Below, in pieces: positions 48,976-60,812 of a DNA stretch of 64,000 bases. Both the position numbers and the translations under genes were made by a program. Positions within the stretch are counted from its first letter, which is position 1, and the number at the start of each line of letters is the position of its first letter. The notes beneath the pieces were generated by a model, which was given only the letters and a program-made list of their open reading frames with translations, had not been told where the DNA came from and searched no databases. Origin of the DNA: Ulva prolifera (lineage: Eukaryota > Chlorophyta > Ulvophyceae > Ulvales > Ulvaceae); NCBI GenBank assembly GCA_023078555.1, contig CM041204.1:4866430-4930429 (forward strand), read 5' to 3'.

Positions 48976-51529
48976 CTAGTAGCTATAGTATCCGTACGGG
49001 AGGTCATCATAGGAAGCGTCGTATACGTAGGGCCCCGCATAGCTGGCTGTGGAGTATCCATACGCGGCATCACCGTAGTAGTCGCCGTAGGGTCCCGTGT
49101 AGGTGGACGTGGAGGGGGTGACGTTGACCTCGGCCAGGCCGCCGCAGGTGCTGCCGGCCGTGACGTCCATCGCGTCCGCCTCCAGCAGCAGCTGCGCCAC
49201 AGCCTGGCCGGTGAGGCAGTTGCCCTCGATGATCGCCTGTGCCGCCGCCTGCGCGTGCATGCCGGCTGGGTTGCGATGCGCTGATACGCGGGAGGCCACA
49301 GGATCTGGTGGAGCGGCACAGCTCGCGGCGGAGGGCGGCCGGCCGCATGCACTAATGATGACCAAAACTCCAGTTTGAAGAGCATGTGCCACGTTGGGCC
49401 TGAGATATCTGGATCATGTGCAAGGTCCCGGGCGGACGTAGCACTGGTACACGTGTACAACAAAGACCTAGGTGGGGGGCTGTGTGGAGGGGACAGGAGA
49501 GTTGAGGGAGTGTGCATGCGGCGGGGGCGTACCCGGGCAAAGACTCTGGCAAAGACGTAGGAGGTGCAGGTGGAGTAGGCTGCGCGCACCACCCGCCCCG
49601 TGCCTGCAACAGGCGCCCGCTCGTTAGCAGGCCACCATTCTGTGAGTGTGACAAGGACAAAGCTAGCGAGTCAGGTAGCACCGCAGGCCACAAACAGGGG
49701 CACCTCACATCCACGCAACCACCAACACGCCACACAGAACAACACACCCATCCAATCGCACACGTCAGCATCTGCCCAGGCCGCAGCCATACACACACAG
49801 GCCCCCATGCCCCATACCCACAATCACACCCGCACACCCACCCCCACTCGCACCCCGTCCCACAGCCCGGCCGGCTCCCGAGCCCCAAGGCACACGCACC
49901 ACAGGCTGCATAGCCAAACACACAGAGACACCCACACCAAGCGCGGGAAGGCCCCAGCCTCCCCAGCAAAACTCTGTGTGTGGGTGCACACGCGTGTTGG
50001 GAGCACATGGCGTCCGCGTGGACCCGCGTGCACACCCCATCATGACGCACGCCCCCCTTGTGCCTTTGTCTCCAGAGCTTGGCCCTAGCCTTCCATGCTC
50101 ACACAAATGAGGATCTGCGCTATCAAAGTCCAAACGACAGGCTACGTTCGCAGCACCCCAATAGGATTGCGGGCAGCCTGAGGGTGTGGGGCGCACCGTA
50201 GATGCATGCAGAGGCGGTCGCGGTAGCAGTCGCCTCTGCCACGAGCGAGATGAAGGTTTCAGAGGAGCCAAAGGCTGTGACTTCGTCCTGGCAGCCGCAG
50301 CCGCGGATGGCAGTCGCGGTGGCCTCGACGTGCGCTGTGACCAACGTCTCGGCGTACGCGTGGGCGGTGGCGGTGATGCTGGCACACAGCATCGCGTCCT
50401 CGTCTGTGGACTGGCACTCCACCACGGCCGCCGCAGTGGCCTGCATGCATGCGCGCCACCATCACCACCGCTGCACTGGCAACCTCATCCAGGAGCCCGC
50501 AAAACAAGGCTGGGTCATTCACCGCTGGCTGGGATGATGCCAAGGCCAGCACTGGCATGGCGTTAAGATTGGGCAACCTTGCTGTTCAATGGGCAGCCCG
50601 ATTCACCTATAATTATAACGGCTGGGTCTCACGCAACACTGCTCAGCAGGTGGCTGCTGGTGTGGTGACAACTTGACACACACTCAAGCTCACAATGACG
50701 TCTGCGTGGTCTGCAACGCATGGTGAAGCTTCAACTGCTGAAGCAGTTGACGTTGAAGGAGGCAGGGCATCGCAGGAGGGCCACACCTGCGCAAAGGCGA
50801 CGCCATCCCGCTCGACCAGCACTTCGGCCAACTGATCCAGCGTCAATGACTCCGGCTCATTGCACATAATGTCAAACAGCTCCGCAACTGCACAGCACCG
50901 CCCCGCTCTCAGCAACTTGCAGGGGTGCTGAAGCTGTGTGACCGTTGCTCAAGAGTCCCTGCCAGCGTTCAAAGGGGTGACATGCACAGCGGTAAGGCCA
51001 AGATGCAACAGGAAGCCACGGCTAGCGCGCTAGGGCTACATGGAGGAGGGGGCGCACTGGCGCTGGCGTGCAGGAAGTCGGCATCATAGATCACCACCTC
51101 CTCTACCGCTGCAGCGACCATGCACTGAGCTTCCCCTGCAGGCGTGGGCGGATACTGATCGCGCATCCTCCCCTTCTTCCCCTCCTTCACCTTCTTACCC
51201 TTTCTGCCCTTCTTCCCCTTCTTCTCCTTCTTCTCCTTCTTCCCTTTCTTCCCGTTCTTCCCCTTCTTGCGCTTCCTCAGGAGATGCCTGCTGGCCGTGT
51301 CTCCGTCTTTGGCAGCGAAACTCCACAGCGGCGTTGTCAACGAAGTGCTGAAGTCAGGGGCACCGGAAGCGGCCAGGTGCTGCGCAGCATGCGTGGCCGT
51401 TGCCACCGCTGTGTGCCGTTCGGACAGGGTGGCGGTCGCTGCGGCGGGCAGCAGCGCAGCGACGGCCATGAGGGCACTGGCGATGCGCCACGCACTGTAT
51501 GTGCGCCTGGCGGAGGTGAGTCGGGGCAT
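48976..51529 (-). CDS. Secreted ten-cysteine protein, paralogue D (poly-Lys N-terminal region, Tyr-rich tail)
   Basis: Five exons: 51529-51058, 50887-50787, 50440-50197, 49603-49533, 49248-48976 (386 residues), phases 1-0-1-0. The signal region is SAWRIASALMAVAALLPAAA after a basic leader. The variable region contains a run built from GKKGKKEKK-type units (about residues 80-110). The conserved part runs AQCMVAAAVEEVVIYDADFL, HASASA, ELFDIMCNEPESLTLDQLAE, CQSTDEDAMLC, RGCGCQ, LVAEATATATASACIY, AYSTCTSYVFARVFAR, GNCLTGQAVAQLLLEADAMD and STCGGL. Unlike the others, the last exon continues about 39 residues into a Tyr/Gly/Asp-rich tail (GPYGDYYGDAAYGYST; YDDLPYGYYSY). An R1 element sits in intron 3. 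Export is likely; function unknown. Confidence 0.82.
49652..49940 (-). repeat. R1 repeat copy in paralogue D intron 3
   Basis: Begins GTGACAAGGACAAAGCTAGC, then GTCAGGTAGCACCGCAGG, followed by a CA-rich body (the reverse of the GT-rich R1 body). The far end is approximate. Confidence 0.72.
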
Positions 51530-51901
51530 AGCTGTGGTCTATGGACACCCCCGGGTGCTATGGTAGGCTCAGCTGAAGTGGGAGAGCTGTAGCTCGCCTG
51601 CTTCGATGATCACAGCTATGTGTACAGGTGGCTATGTACAGGGAAGCCTGGTGGTGAGCAGCGCTGCTGAGCTGTATAGACCACTAGTATTGAGCTTCCA
51701 CGAATCCAACCTCCAGCACTCGTCAGCCTCAGGTATGTCCTAGTTTTGGAAGCTGTTCACTCGATTGTATATATACTCACCTTACCAAGCGTTTGTACAG
51801 TGAACGAACCGGTTTTGGTATATGTCCACACTGGCAGGCAATATTGCAAAGGAATGAACTGGATAATATCAGATGATGCACTACTAGTGAGGACAGACGC
51901 T

Positions 51902-51960
51902 GTATGTACTATATGTACTATATGTACTGCATGTACATATATATGTACACATGTACACAT
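51902..51960. repeat. TATGTAC-type tandem and palindromic repeat
   Basis: Units of TATGTACTA followed by the self-complementary GTACATATATATGTAC and ACATGTACACATG. Confidence 0.8.
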
Positions 51961-52027
51961 GGCCAGGCAGCCATGCTATGCAGTACTTGCACGTGTGGTG
52001 CTGTGAACATTCAAGTTGTGAGCAGCA

Positions 52028-52080
52028 TACTGCGAACACAGCAGCACGCTTCGAACACAGCAGCACGCTTTGAACACAGC
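52028..52080. repeat. 19-bp tandem repeat
   Basis: CGAACACAGCAGCACGCTT-type units, about two and a half copies with small changes. Confidence 0.75.
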
Positions 52081-54089
52081 ACACGCCCCCCCACGCCCGC
52101 GGCCGACGTCGAGAGCACCCTCAGGCACATCTGTACACGAGTACACTCGTTGAGGCTACAGCCGCCAGGGCGACACGTGTGATATGCATGATGCAGCGCA
52201 CCAGCATGCATGGCACCGGTACCGTGTCCTCGCGAGGCGCGAACCGAACAGCGGGAATTCCGTCGTTAGCGCGTCGCCTGCACAACTCCGCGGCTCGCTC
52301 GCAGCCGCACGAGGGCGGCTCGCAAAGTGAGGGCCGCGGGTCGTATTTGGCATCGGACTCGGGGTGCGACAAGCGGCTGCAGTCGTGTGCTCTGATCGTG
52401 ATCGCGCTGACATATCGATCGCCGCACGCGTTTCTCAAGCTCTACCAGTGCACGGCGCCGCACAGCTGTAGCGCAGCGCCATCCTGAGGTTTATATGTGA
52501 GACAATGCTGGTGGCTTGCGTCCAGAATTCGTTCACAGACTGCTGGCCGGCAGTGTCACAGCTAGTCTAGACCAAAGTTTGAGCTGCTGTCCTTGCGTCC
52601 ACAGACCACCACTAGTGGCCGGCCGGCGGGCGGAGGCTGGTGCTGTTGAACCAAGATGCAGCTGTGGAGCGCATGCATGCTTTCCATGGTCACGACCGCG
52701 AGCGGCACGTCCACCTCCGTGCATTTTGCAGGTGCCTCTTCTTCATATCCACTCTTCCCAGCCCTGCGCAATTAATCAAATTGCGCCCCTATCCCGCCTT
52801 CTTTGCAGCTGGACGTCAGGAGATCTTACACCATCAGCCGCGGCCGCATGCATCAGCAACGCTCCAGGGTCGTCGGCGCTCGTGGTCAGGGGTTCCTACG
52901 AGGCCAAGCAGCTCCCCATCGGCATCTCAGGACGTGGTAGGAGACGGTCTAGGCGACGTTCATGAGAGCATGCTGTTGCGGAGTACGCACGTTGGGGATG
53001 GTCGGTGGGACGTGCCAGTGGGCTGTACTGGGGGTGATACGTACCAGGGGGGTGGTGTGTGGGGGTGCAGCATGGGCAGTGGCCGGGAGATGCAAGAGAG
53101 GGCGCATGGGAGGCGGCTGGGTACGTGTGCACATGTTGGTTGCAAGCCACCTGTGTTGACATGAGGTGATGTGTACGCAACTTCGTCTGGGCGGTGTCCA
53201 AGTGCAACCAGTGTGTCACTCTGAGTTGGGGAAGAAGACACGTGACACGTGCGTTTGCGTTTCTAACGCTGCACCGCTCCAGCACCGCTCCATGTGTATG
53301 TCTTCTGGCTCATGTACATGTAGGATTCATCGGGTGTGGTTTGTGTGTGCTTTTGGTGGACTGTCATGATCTGTACCAACAGAATTCATCGCGACTGCCC
53401 TGAGAGGTGCTGTTGCGCAGTGATGAAGACTAGCAAACTGAGGCCATGCCTATGCCAGCTACCCCATATGTATGGGCACCAGGCAGGCAGGAACAGCTCA
53501 GTCTGTTGCACAGACGTGACGGCGTGCATGATCACAGCCTGCTTCCTACATCTGGGTCCATGAGGCTGTCATGCTTCGAGCCAACTGGCCAGCAACTGGA
53601 GCAGTCCGCAGCGACTGTGCCCCCAATATGATTCAGCATGAGGGGCCGGCCGGACAATCAGTGTGCTCCTGCAGCATCAAAACACAGATGAGGATTAGGT
53701 GAAGATGGTTCGGAATAGTCATCGCCAAATGGCAGTCAAGAATCTGCTACTTCAGCAATTGCAGAGCTGCTATTCCTGTACTGAGATCACCACACGACGT
53801 AGCAGATGCTGGAAAGCCATTCAGGAACTGTGTCCCATTCTGACAGCAGCCATAAATGAACATGGACATATTGGCGGACACGAGCGATGGACGGGAAGCA
53901 GTTAGCTACACAATTCTCCAGTGCGAGGTGTGTCCGCCAATCTGCCTGAGGAAGGGGCCATGGATCAGAGCCGCGTGGATCACTGACACGGAAGCTGTTA
54001 TTAGTTCACCATGACAGAAGCAAGCTGCACTGTGTGGAGTGACGGCGGTGGCTTGCGTGTGCAGCGTTCCTGTTCTTGTGATGCGCGCG

Positions 54090-54124
54090 GGACACCTGCC
54101 TCTCCGACTTTGTCCTTGTAACAC
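54090..54124 (+). repeat. R1 3'-tail fragment, left member of an inverted pair
   Basis: CACCTGCCTCTCCGACTTTG then TCCTTGTAACACA. An inverted copy lies at 54748-54810. Confidence 0.65.
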
Positions 54125-54747
54125 AATGACAGAAGCAACTTGTAAATACCCTCATCTCATGGTCATTGACAATGCTATTGTAAGGCTAATCCGAGCAGTG
54201 CTAGCTCAATGAATCAGGAGGTTGCACGGACAGGACAACGCCTGCGTTGAAGGGATGGCCCGGCGCGACCTGACCTCAAACTACGCGAAGAGACAGCACG
54301 TACGAGTTCGTATACAGGAGAAAGCATCGGGACGCGCAGAATTTCGAGGTGTTCTGGGCAGAGCTGCAGGAATCTGGGAGGGAAGGAAGTCGAAAATCGA
54401 TGATATGCCTTCTTTCCCATCATCCATGCAGATGCACGCGTCCTGACTGGGCTGCTTGAAGTGCCTTGATGAGGTTCTCTGTTCGCAGCGGCAGCCGGAT
54501 CGTCCACACAGCATCTGCGCGTAGTGGCGATCAACATACCTCTCTGCGCTTGGCACAAGCGGTTGACACATGGAGCTCAATGTGCCCAGCCACTCTCAAT
54601 CTTGCTGTTCGCGTATGTTGCTCGAAGACGCAGCTCTGCAGCACAGCATCCGCGTCTTCCAGCTGTGTCGAGGAGTGCCAAGTGTACCTGATATGATGCA
54701 TCATGCTGGTGCGGAAGTCGAGCGCAACCTGGCAGCGGCATTAGTCG

Positions 54748-54810
54748 TGACTGTTACAAGGACGGTTCCGGAGAGGCAGGTAGCACTGCAGGACCCGGGA
54801 ACAGCCGCAG
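54748..54810 (-). repeat. R1 3'-tail fragment, right member of an inverted pair
   Basis: CTGTTACAAGGACGGTTCCG then GAGAGGCAGGTAGCACTGC, the reverse of the left member. Confidence 0.65.
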
Positions 54811-55151
54811 CCGCTTGCTCACAGTTTTTGGGGAAGTTCGGGGCGGTGCACCATGGGGGCTAAGGTTCAGTTCAGAGGGCCAGGTGGCGGCAAGAGCTAC
54901 TGTGGTAGCCATACTCAAAATTAAGGCATGACATCTGAGCCTAGTGCTGTAAGGACCGCAGAGGCCCGACAGACTGGACCACCATTATCCATTACAGAGA
55001 CTTCTTATTTTCTTGAGCTGCGGCTAGCATGACGGCATGATGGCATAGTGTTACAGAAGCAGCCTGCGGTGCCATCGGCAATGGCACCGGCAACACACTT
55101 GGCACACCCACAAGCACACGCTCAGCATTAAATCGGGGCATGCGCGTAGTG

Positions 55152-55209
55152 AGCCACAGTCAGTGCGGGCGCCAACCATCAGCCACAGTCAGTGCGGGCG
55201 CCAACCATC
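55152..55209. repeat. 29-bp tandem duplication
   Basis: Two exact copies of a 29-bp unit starting AGCCACAGTCAGTGCGGGCG, followed by a (CAC)n run. Confidence 0.92.
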
Positions 55210-55659
55210 ACCACCACCACCATCCCGATCCATCCCGATGGCACGTGCTGCGACACATACGACACATACGGTCACGCGACGACCATGCCCACACACCCCC
55301 ACCGCTCACCGGCCATCTAGCCTGAGCTGCATAATTTTTCAAGTCCGCCCCTCCCAGCCTGATGGGCGCCTCCTCCTCCCGCTGGCCTGCGTCAAACGCG
55401 CTACATGCATCGCGGCAACTCCGCCCGGCACACGGTGTAGTCGGTGGCTGCATGGCCTGAAGACGACGTGCCATGGCCCTGATGAGGCGCGGTGCAGGGT
55501 CTGGATGGGGTGAGCAGCGTGGCGGTGAGCTGCACTGCAGATGTGTCTGAGACGGGGTGGGTGCCCTGGGCCTGGGGCTGCGGCACTGTGCGGTGAGGAG
55601 GCATGCCGCCGTGGTTGGCCTCCTCAGGCGCGACTGCGGTAGGTGCATGGTGGGTGCGT

Positions 55660-55740
55660 GTAACACATGTCAAGGCGAGAAGTCGGGTAGCACCTCAGAA
55701 ACAGCAGGCAGCTCACGAACAGGCTCGTTGACTCAGCACA
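55660..55740 (-). repeat. R1 fragment, diverged
   Basis: Contains GGCGAGAAGTCGGGTAGCAC and CAGAAACAGCAGGCAGCTCA, recognisable as the reverse of the R1 3' block, followed by an A-run at 55756. Confidence 0.55.
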
Positions 55741-55884
55741 CCACACCCACGCCAAAAAAAAAAGAATCCGAACTTCGGAGTTTTTACAACCTGATTGACG
55801 GACATGGCTATCTGAGCCTGCATTCACATATGCATACATGCATACAGAACGGCCCGTGGCCCGGCCTCTCTCCCCCTCTCTCCC

Positions 55885-55970
55885 TCTCCGCTGTAACTAC
55901 ATGCATACAGAAGGAAAATGTCCTAGCAACGGCATCGAGCCTCTGTCCTTTGTAACTACATGCACACGGA
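55885..55970 (+). mobile_element. Two tandem LINE 3' tails (copy f)
   Basis: CTGTAACTACATGCATACAG and, 45 nt later, CCTCTGTCCTTTGTAACTAC with ATGCACACGG. Each is the terminal part of the LINE family, nested or tandem. Confidence 0.6.
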
Positions 55971-55989
55971 AGGACGTCACACTCGGCGC

Positions 55990-56860
55990 CGCCCCACGGG
56001 GTGATTAGGAAAGGCAGCGCCCTGGCAGTCACGGGCGGCGGCATGCGCATGCATGCGCACTGGCCGCACTGCCGCGGCGGGCACCGGGGCCGGGGCCGGG
56101 GCCATGGGGGGGGAGCGCGTCAGCTGCGCCATTCTCGATGCTGCTTGAGAGCATAGGTCAAGGATGAGGCAGCGGCACCGCTGTAGCACAGTTGTAAGTG
56201 TCTTGTCATGCAAGTTGGATGTCATAGCTTCCCTGCTGCTGCATGCTTGTGGACCGCACTGTGTAAGGAGGCTGCTGTTTGGACACCTGGACCGCATGCA
56301 TTGCACATAGATGTCCAGTAGCATCTCGTCCCGGGCCTGCATGTACGTGGCTACTGGCTTCGTGGCACAATTGCAGTGTGGCTGTCTGCAGACGTGTGTT
56401 TCGGAAGGGATGCTGGTGCTGTATTTCCTTGGCCCCCGTTTCCTAGTCTGCAGTTCATCTAGGTGTTGATCGGCGGATAGGACAGGTGCAGATCGGACAG
56501 ATGCAGTGGTGTAGTTGTCATGCCACTGCACTGCCACAGTCATGCATGAGCTGTGGCCTGGTGAGCTGGGGGACCCGAGAAGGAAGCAGGCCACTACAAG
56601 GGCATTATTGGTCTGATGTGAATTGTCTGACTGGAATGATGTTGCTTGGAATGATCGAGATCATCAAGGCCATGGACCATGGTTGCACAGCGGCGCAATT
56701 GAGCATCCATCATCACTGGATCATGCATATGCACCTCACTGACACGAAGATCTGAGTGGCAGTGCAGGTTTCGAGACTGGTGACAAGCCTTTGCAGCAGT
56801 TGAAGGATTCACAGGGCTTTCCAAAGTATCCAAGCCATCTGGTACAACCCCCTGCATGCC
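55990..56860 (-). CDS. Hypothetical Cys-rich protein, uncertain gene model
   Basis: On the minus strand a 205-codon frame (about 56594-55977) is unusually long for this base composition and Cys-rich (VCRQPHCNCATKPVATYMQA, then ARDEMLLDIYVQCMRSRCPN and LTTVLQRCRCLILDLCSQ). Upstream at about 56852-56752 an exon-like piece (GLDTLESPVNPSTAAKACHQ) ends in a GTGCAT donor. I could not fix the joining splice site or a start codon. The C-terminal end passes through a GGGGCC-rich repeat (56080-56112), so the stop may not be real. No family recognised. Confidence 0.3.
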
Positions 56861-56881
56861 TTTGTCATGGCAACATGCCAA

Positions 56882-57423
56882 GTGCTGTGTTGCGCGTTTG
56901 ATACAGAGGTAGCATGTGCAGGCCCAAGCAACCCAGCAGCAAAAACATTAACCAATCGTAATCTACAGCTTCGGCTATGGCTACTGATTATGTGATACAG
57001 CTCCCACGCGCGTGGTCATGGGGCAGTCATGGTGGCTTATTGATCTAGCTCCCCCAGCTCTGCCACCGGCCGAACGCAAGTCCAGCAACCATCGCGACCG
57101 CAATGCCATGCAGACCCGTCACCACATGTACCAGTGCACGATGCCATGAGGCAGCGGTCATGCATAAGCTCTGCAAGTTCCACTTTGGTCACCGCGGTGC
57201 TTTGATGGGAACGTCAATTCGGCACGCGCACCATGCAGCTCACACGCCCCCGTCTCTGGCCGCGATATACCAATCATCCTGGCAACAGATGGGTTTAATA
57301 TTCATTCATGTAGCTGCGCTGTGGTTCGATTTTTACCACTCCTCCGTCGCTCAGGAGTTTCGAAGCGTCGGTAGGCGTCGGTCTCGAGCTGTCTAGCTAG
57401 TACTCCGCCATACGAACGCCGAG
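56882..57423. promoter_or_regulatory. Upstream region of the sulfotransferase gene
   Basis: No gene seen. Contains CCAATCG near 56953, a possible CCAAT-type element, and CpG-rich sequence close to the start codon. No TATA box is obvious. Confidence 0.3.
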
Positions 57424-60400
57424 ATGTTTCGACTAGTCTGTGCACTACAAGGTCTCGCCTTGGCATTCAGCCTCACACCCTTAGACCACGAAGATGCAAT
57501 TTCGCTGGTGCGTGTGGCGCATGCGGCATCACAAGACGTTGTCAGGGACGTGTGGGACAGAGACGACCCGCAGGTCGCTGACCTGCTCTGCGCGGCGCCG
57601 AAGCGCACGGGGCACATGACGAAGCATTCAGACATCTCTAACAGCCTGATCATGCCTCCTGGGACCGTCGTGAACGAGGCAAAAGCGGACAACATTCCAA
57701 TCTACGCAGGCTGTGGGGTGCGCTCCAACGTGCATTACGCGTGGCTGCAGGCATCTGTGTACATGTTGTCAGGAAAAATACAGATACCGCTGCGCAGGTA
57801 GCACCCGCGCGGGCTGCAGCGCAGCTGCTTGCGGCTTGATCCATGGTGGCACCTGGTCCAGCACAACATTCATGAATCTGAGTCTGCAGATGTGCCGTTG
57901 ACGGCACGTGCTAGTACTACGTGTGGCAAACACGCGACGCTGCTTCCGCGGAACTCCGTCCTTGCGCGCTGTTTCGCCTGCATATAAGTGCACATGAACG
58001 CATGCACTTACTAAGTGATACAATGGCCAGGCCGGATCCTGCGGAGGCACACGGCATCGCGGGCACAGGACGCCAGAGCAGCACAAACGCATCCACTACA
58101 AGAATGACTTGACCAGGGACAGGCACCCGGAGGGCTGTTTGGGGAGCTCTCCCGGGTGATCGAGCGCGACTTCAGCGCCACTCGAATAGCTATATTGCGA
58201 CGACCGTGGTCGCCGATCGTGCGATATGTTGTACCTATGAGTATCTGTGGGTGTTCGGTACTGGCCTGCGCGTTCTGGGTGATGCATGTGGATCGTCAGG
58301 AGCGTATGTTTGTGTGTGCAAGCCACCTGCTTCGGTCCACGAATGTATGTTCGATACAATTTGCCTGGCCGAAACACAAGACAACTGTCCGTGTGTCGAG
58401 ATAGCTTCAATGCTCCGCGTGTGCGGCATCTAATGGAAGCGTAAATGGCGTGCGTAAATGGCGTGCACCACCACGGCCCCGCGAGGTGACACGTTATGTG
58501 AACTTGAACATATTCCGGCATTCGGATGCTCGCCGTCGCACATTGACCCGGAGCAGGAAAGCATGCTGTTCCGGGCGATGGCACCCGACCAAACCACGCG
58601 CGACTGCCCGGAAGATGAGAAATTCCGACTCCCGGGCACGCAGACGCGAGCTGCGTGACGCTCAACCCGGAACTCTCAACCAGGAGACCGTAGCCACCAG
58701 TGTCCCTGGTCAGCCCGCTCGCCCGGGAGCCTGTCCCTGGTCAAGTCATTCTTGTAGTGATCAACACGGTCCCGCAACGGAGAACTGCATCTCCAATCTT
58801 CAGCCACTCTGATGCATGTATGCGTGCACAATGAGCGCTAGCGCTACACAACCCGCGAGCGTCCGGCGCTGCGGGCATGCATGCGCATGGGTGGAATTCT
58901 GTGGTTGCGACCGTGCTCGGCCTGGGCAAGGCTGGCCAGCACGGCTGGCGGCAAAAGCATGCAGTGGTTCAGTGCCCCCCCCCCCCCCATTAGAGTGTGT
59001 TGGCTCTGCAAACCATTCTGAAAGTCTCTGCTGTCAGGATGCATCCAGGGCAGCAGCCTCAAAGCAGCATGGCCACGCCATCGGGCAATGGCGTGGCCGC
59101 ACGGGGCACACCATCACCCGGAGCTACTGCTGCTGTGCACCCGGTGGCCACATCTTGTGCGAGATGCATTATATGTTTGGTCGATTTGCGCGCGGCCCGT
59201 CAACGTTGGGTACCCGTGAGTACCGTGTTGGGCCATCCCCTCCTTCTGAGCTGGTGCACTATGTAGCAGTGGCACGTCTTGTTCATGCAGCTCAGAAGAT
59301 AGCTGTGCTGCCACACCCCATCACAGAGACTAGGCTACTGAATGCACACAGGTTCTACACCCCCCGACCTTGCCTGCAAACATTGTTTCCGTGCTTTGCA
59401 GGTGTATGTGAGCCGGGAGTGGCGCTTCATCTACGTGCGCAACCCAAAGTCGTCCTCCACCGCTGTGCTGGGCTCCATCAAGAAGCAGCTCTGCGGCGGG
59501 GAGTGCTCGGAGGACCAGCTCCTCCGCATCGATGACAAGGCGACCGTCGCGCCGCTGTGGGAAGAGTACTTTGTATTCACCGTCGTTCGCAACCCGTGGA
59601 CGCGCGCCCTCAGCGCCTACACCATGTTCACAAACAACTTCCTCTTCAAGTGCGCTGCCCACCTCTGTGTCGTGGCAGCACGTGTGCTGCCGCCGGCTGC
59701 CGTAGCTGTGCCCCTGCGACATGCGACTGTGCGTCCACGTCAGCCTGCTGGGACTGTGCAGCTGGTGTGACTCAGATGGCCTCCGACCCTGTGGGTGACT
59801 ATCTGCAGTCAGCAGCCGGCATGCTTGTGGGGTGGAGACTGGCTGCTGGCTGCGCCAGGGGTGTAGAGTCTGTGTGTGTACTGGCTGGTGCCGGCGAATC
59901 CGCGGGGCGTCGCTAGACGCGGCGTGTTTGGTTCACGCGACCCGCGGTGATGCCACCGGGCACCGCAACAGTGCAATGAATCGGCTGTGAGCCACACTAG
60001 CGGCAGTGCCTGGACCCATGCCACACAATCGCCATGTCCCTGCATGAGCTCCCCTGTGACAAGAAGGCTATCCGACTGTGCTCCGGGCCACTGGGAGATG
60101 CATGGCAGAGCTGCGCACCTCGAGGCAATTTCGGGCTGCCACCGGGAACTGCTGCAGGAAACCCACAAGTTGGTGATGTTACCGGCAGTGATTGCCTGTG
60201 TTGCCCGACATTCAGTATTCGACTCCAAAGGGGGTGCCCCGAGAGTACAGCAATGCCACAGCTCGACAGACATGGCAGAGGTTGCGTGCCGCTTCCACAA
60301 CCGCGCGGCGGCCTGTCACTGCTCCCTCCGCCGCAACACTGGCGCGCGTCCCTTGCAGGCGCACTGACACAGAAGGGCCTCCGACTGAGCACTGTGGCGT

Positions 60401-60812
60401 GGACTTTGGCACGTATGCCGCGAGCGTGTACGCGCTGCGGGACGTCTGCGACGCAGAGGCCTGCTGCGCGCACGTCAGCGGCGACCTGGCCCCGGGCTTT
60501 GTGGACATCCATATCGCAGACCAGGCCCACTGTGCCTTCTTCCCACACGGCCAGCCGTTCGTTGACTACATCGGCTCCAGCGAGGACCTGGCGCAGTCGT
60601 GGCGGGACATCGTGGAGGCGATCAATGCACGCGCGGGCACAGCCTTCGTCGCGGAGGACCCGCACAACCCGAACGGCCGGGGCGGGGAGGAGACGCATGG
60701 CGTGGTGCACACGTGCACGAGCGACTCGGTGCTGGAGCGGTATGACCAGGCCACGGCGCGGGGTGTTGCGCTGCAGTTTGCGGAGGATGTGGTCCGCTTC
60801 GGGTACATGTGA
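57424..60812 (+). CDS. Secretory-pathway sulfotransferase (Sulfotransfer_2-like carbohydrate sulfotransferase)
   Basis: Predicted to move sulfate from PAPS to a carbohydrate or glycoprotein in the Golgi lumen. Three exons: 57424-57717, 59402-59649, 60359-60812 (331 residues), phases 0 and 2. Residues 1-20 form a signal peptide or anchor (MFRLVCALQGLALAFSLTPL). The 5'-phosphosulfate loop is WRFIYVRNPKSSSTAVLGSI at about 105-124, and the 3'-phosphate site is FVFTVVRNPWTRALSAYTMF at about 156-175. The last exon has paired Cys (VCDAEACCAHV) and the fold element FPHGQPFVDYIGSSEDLAQS, followed by a conserved-looking C-terminus ending VRFGYM. Intron 1 (1.7 kb) is long and may hide a further exon, since the acceptor-substrate region seems short; it also holds a C14 run near 58975. 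The substrate cannot be told from sequence. Confidence 0.8.

Larger units (their letters stand above)
51530..55989. other. Gene-poor region upstream of paralogue D
   Basis: No confident gene. It contains tandem repeats and R1/LINE tails listed separately. A CpG-rich block at 52.1-52.5 kb has an open frame with a Cys-containing end (LKLYQCTAPHSC), and 52.5-52.9 kb is open in several frames, but no start/splice pattern supports either. Confidence 0.35.

Noticed and set aside
52179..52487. 102-codon frame with a Cys-containing end
   Set aside because: CpG-rich block open in several frames; no recognisable domain, signal peptide or splice partner.
57718..57815. CAGGTAGCACCCGCGCGGGC as a further R1 fragment or a later donor for sulfotransferase exon 1
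   Set aside because: Match to R1 is limited to about 15 nt, and a donor here would be out of phase with exon 2, while 57718 is in phase.
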